Shown here: piece after piece, positions 14,785 through 16,379 of the stretch
Layout: every line of letters begins with the position of its first letter
Position numbering within the stretch: position 1 is the first letter of the stretch
Origin: Bacteroidota bacterium
Lineage (GTDB): Bacteria > Bacteroidota > Bacteroidia > Flavobacteriales > Flavobacteriaceae
DNA: 16,379 nt
Reading direction: 5' to 3'
Assembly: GCA_023457535.1 (NCBI GenBank)
Contig: JAEWLN010000175.1
Location: forward strand, 1-16,379
Program-made: the position numbers and the translations under genes
The notes under the pieces: generated by a model
The model's input: the letters and a program-made list of their open reading frames with translations, nothing else
What the model was told of the DNA's origin: nothing
Databases searched by the model: none

Positions 14785-15687
14785 ATGAAGAACGTTCTGG
14801 TTATTTACTATACGCAATCGGGGCAGCTTCGCGAAATTGCGCAACAAATTGCAAAACCATTGCTCGCCGATGATTCGGTGCGCCTGACATTTCACGAAAT
14901 TGAGCCCGAACAACCGTTTCCGTTTCCATGGGATAAATCGTCATTTTTTGATGCGTTCCCCGAATCGTTTTTACAGATTCCGCGCGCGCTCAAACCTGTT
15001 CCGGACCACATCCTCGGCCAAAAATACGATCTGGTGCTGTTGCATTATCAGGTTTGGTACCTGTCGCCCTCGATCCCGGTCAATTCGTTTCTCAAAAGCC
15101 GGGAAGCGGCGCTACTGCTGGGAAATACGCCCGTGGTGACCATTAGCGGATCGCGCAATATGTGGGTGATGGCGCAGGAAAAAGTCAAAAAACTGCTCAA
15201 AGCCAATGGGGCGGATTTGGTGGGCAACGTCGCGCTCGTGGACCGGGTAGGGAATCTGATCAGTGTTATTACGATTGTCGAATGGATGTTCTCAGGGATC
15301 AAGAAAAAGTACCTGGGTATTTTTCCGTTGCCGGGCGTGTCGGAAAAGGACATTGTGGAATCAGAGAAATTTGGTGGAATCATAAAGGCCAAACTCCATT
15401 CAGGCCACTGGGAATCGCTGCAGCAGGAGCTTGTGGCCCATGGCGCGGTGCGTATCAGTTCGTATCTGGTCAAGGTCGATAAGACGGCCAATAAAATCTT
15501 TGACAAATGGTCGAAATTCATCCATTCGAGAAAAAGTTCGCGAAAAGCATGGCTTAAAGTTTTTTATGTGTATTTGTTTCTTGCAATTTGGTTAATCTCG
15601 CCAATTGTATATATATTGCATGTTTTTACATACCCTTTAAAATTCAATAGAATCAAGAGAGAAACCCAATATTTGCAGGGGGTTTAG
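14785..15687 (+). CDS. darA: DarA, dialkylresorcinol-forming enzyme (flavodoxin-like aromatase)
   Basis: DarA acts with DarB to form 2,5-dialkylresorcinol, the alcohol half of flexirubin. In published work on the pathway DarB makes a cyclohexanedione and DarA oxidises it to the aromatic ring; databases often call DarA the condensing enzyme. The 300-residue protein starts with a flavodoxin-like strand and phosphate loop, NVLVIYYTQSGQLREIA (3-19), in line with FMN binding. Further family-like blocks are YDLVLLHYQVWYLSPSIPVNSFL (81-103), TISGSRNMW (119-127) and LPGVSEKDIVESEKFGG (182-198). The C-terminus has a hydrophobic segment (258-282) that probably ties it to the membrane, followed by a basic tail. 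The last 120 bases are AT-rich. darB follows after 16 bases, so the pair is co-transcribed. Confidence 0.9.
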   Translation: MKNVLVIYYTQSGQLREIAQQIAKPLLADDSVRLTFHEIEPEQPFPFPWDKSSFFDAFPESFLQIPRALKPVPDHILGQKYDLVLLHYQVWYLSPSIPVNSFLKSREAALLLGNTPVVTISGSRNMWVMAQEKVKKLLKANGADLVGNVALVDRVGNLISVITIVEWMFSGIKKKYLGIFPLPGVSEKDIVESEKFGGIIKAKLHSGHWESLQQELVAHGAVRISSYLVKVDKTANKIFDKWSKFIHSRKSSRKAWLKVFYVYLFLAIWLISPIVYILHVFTYPLKFNRIKRETQYLQGV

Positions 15688-15703
15688 AAGATTACCATAA
15701 ATT

Positions 15704-16379
15704 ATGTTCGACGTATATATTACAAAAGCAGGGAAGTATTTGCCAAATGATCCCGTTTCCAACGACGAAATGGAAAATTATTTGGGACTTATCAATGACG
15801 CGACCTCTAAAGCCAGAAGAATTATTCTCCGCAACAACCGGATTACCAACAGACATTACGCCATAGACCAACACGGAAACAGTACCCATAACAACGCCGA
15901 ATTGACCCGTTTGGCCATAGCGGCACTTTACGACAGTCATTTTACGGCCCAGGACATGGAACTGCTTTCGTGCGGAACTTCGACACCGGATAATTTTTTG
16001 CCATCGCATGCGGCCATGGTCCACGGACTGCTCGGCAATCAATCTGTGGAACTCAATTCCTCTACCGGGGTGTGTTGCGCGGGAATGAACTCGCTTAAAT
16101 TTGGTTATTTATCGATCAAATCGGGCAACAGCAAAAATGCGGTATGCACCGGATCGGAACGCGTATCAACGTGGATGCGCGCCGACAAATACGAACACGA
16201 GGTCGAAAATCTAAAAAACCTCGAGGAGCAGCCCATCATCGCATTTAAAAAGGATTTTTTGCGTTGGATGCTCTCGGACGGTGCCGGTGCGGTGCTGCTC
16301 GAAAACGCGCCGCGTCCCGATGCGCTTTCGCTCAAGATTGAATGGATGGACGCTTATTCGTACGCGCACGAGCTTGAAG
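15704..16379 (+). CDS. darB: DarB, ketosynthase III-type dialkylresorcinol synthase (3' end cut off)
   Basis: The frame opens at ATG 15704 and is still open at the window edge, giving the first 225 residues of a protein expected to be about 370-380 long. It is a FabH/KAS III-type enzyme. The active-site Cys is probably Cys125 in SSTGVCCAGMNSLKFGYL, the counterpart of the FabH ACAG motif, and FLRWMLSDGAGAVLLE matches the SDGAGA block of KAS III proteins. The catalytic His and Asn would be beyond the window. DarB condenses two acyl thioesters to form the ring precursor that DarA aromatises. Gene order darA-darB and the 16-base gap agree with F. johnsoniae and other flexirubin loci. Confidence 0.92.
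   Translation, partial: MFDVYITKAGKYLPNDPVSNDEMENYLGLINDATSKARRIILRNNRITNRHYAIDQHGNSTHNNAELTRLAIAALYDSHFTAQDMELLSCGTSTPDNFLPSHAAMVHGLLGNQSVELNSSTGVCCAGMNSLKFGYLSIKSGNSKNAVCTGSERVSTWMRADKYEHEVENLKNLEEQPIIAFKKDFLRWMLSDGAGAVLLENAPRPDALSLKIEWMDAYSYAHELE

Larger units (their letters stand above)
7486..16379. other. Flexirubin-type (aryl polyene plus dialkylresorcinol) biosynthetic cluster, left part
   Basis: Tyrosine ammonia-lyase, FabG-type reductase, ketosynthase, ACP, LpxL-like acyltransferase, DarA and DarB occur together. This is the known set for flexirubins, in which an aryl polyene acid is esterified to a dialkylresorcinol. The 4-coumarate-activating ligase, dehydratases, further ketosynthases and any export proteins are not in view and should lie to the right. 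The left edge is probably the terminator at 7474-7506. Confidence 0.85.

Noticed and set aside
1..16379. Possible mobile element, prophage, CRISPR array, tRNA or rRNA
   Set aside because: No transposase, integrase, phage gene, CRISPR-type spaced repeats or recognisable tRNA/rRNA sequence was seen on either strand.

Overview
The window looks like chromosomal DNA of a pigmented member of the Bacteroidota, most likely Flavobacteriaceae. The evidence is a C-terminal type IX secretion sorting domain on the first gene, several promoters of the Bacteroidota form TTG-N(17-23)-TAnnTTTG, A-rich translation starts, and a flexirubin-type pigment locus whose ammonia-lyase closely resembles, from memory, the characterised Flavobacterium johnsoniae tyrosine ammonia-lyase. 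By eye the G+C content is near half, high for Flavobacterium, so a high-GC lineage or a related genus is likely.

The left part (1-5705) is ordinary chromosome. It holds the 3' end of a large repeat-built surface protein with a T9SS tail, thiL (thiamine-monophosphate kinase), a tautomerase, a DinB-fold protein and lepA (elongation factor 4). A gap of about 370 bases before the next gene holds what looks like a dispersed Flavobacteriaceae repeat and outward-facing promoters. A secreted protein of unknown function follows (5706-7463), insulated by its own promoter and a shared two-way terminator.

The right part (7486-16379, running off the end) is one side of a flexirubin/aryl-polyene biosynthetic cluster. 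A flavin-dependent halogenase-like enzyme is read leftwards. From the divergent promoter region, reading rightwards, come tyrosine ammonia-lyase, a secreted WG-repeat protein, a FabG-type ketoreductase, a ketosynthase and an acyl carrier protein; then a terminator, an LpxL-like acyltransferase, darA, and darB (cut by the window edge).

A reasonable reading is that the lyase turns tyrosine into 4-coumarate as starter; the ACP, ketosynthase and ketoreductase, with dehydratase and ligase partners outside the window, build the aryl polyene; DarB and DarA make the dialkylresorcinol; and a membrane acyltransferase may join or place the two halves. The halogenase-like enzyme could chlorinate the phenol ring. 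The least explained members are the WG-repeat protein inside the operon, the halogenase-like enzyme, and the terminator placed eight bases before the acyltransferase start.
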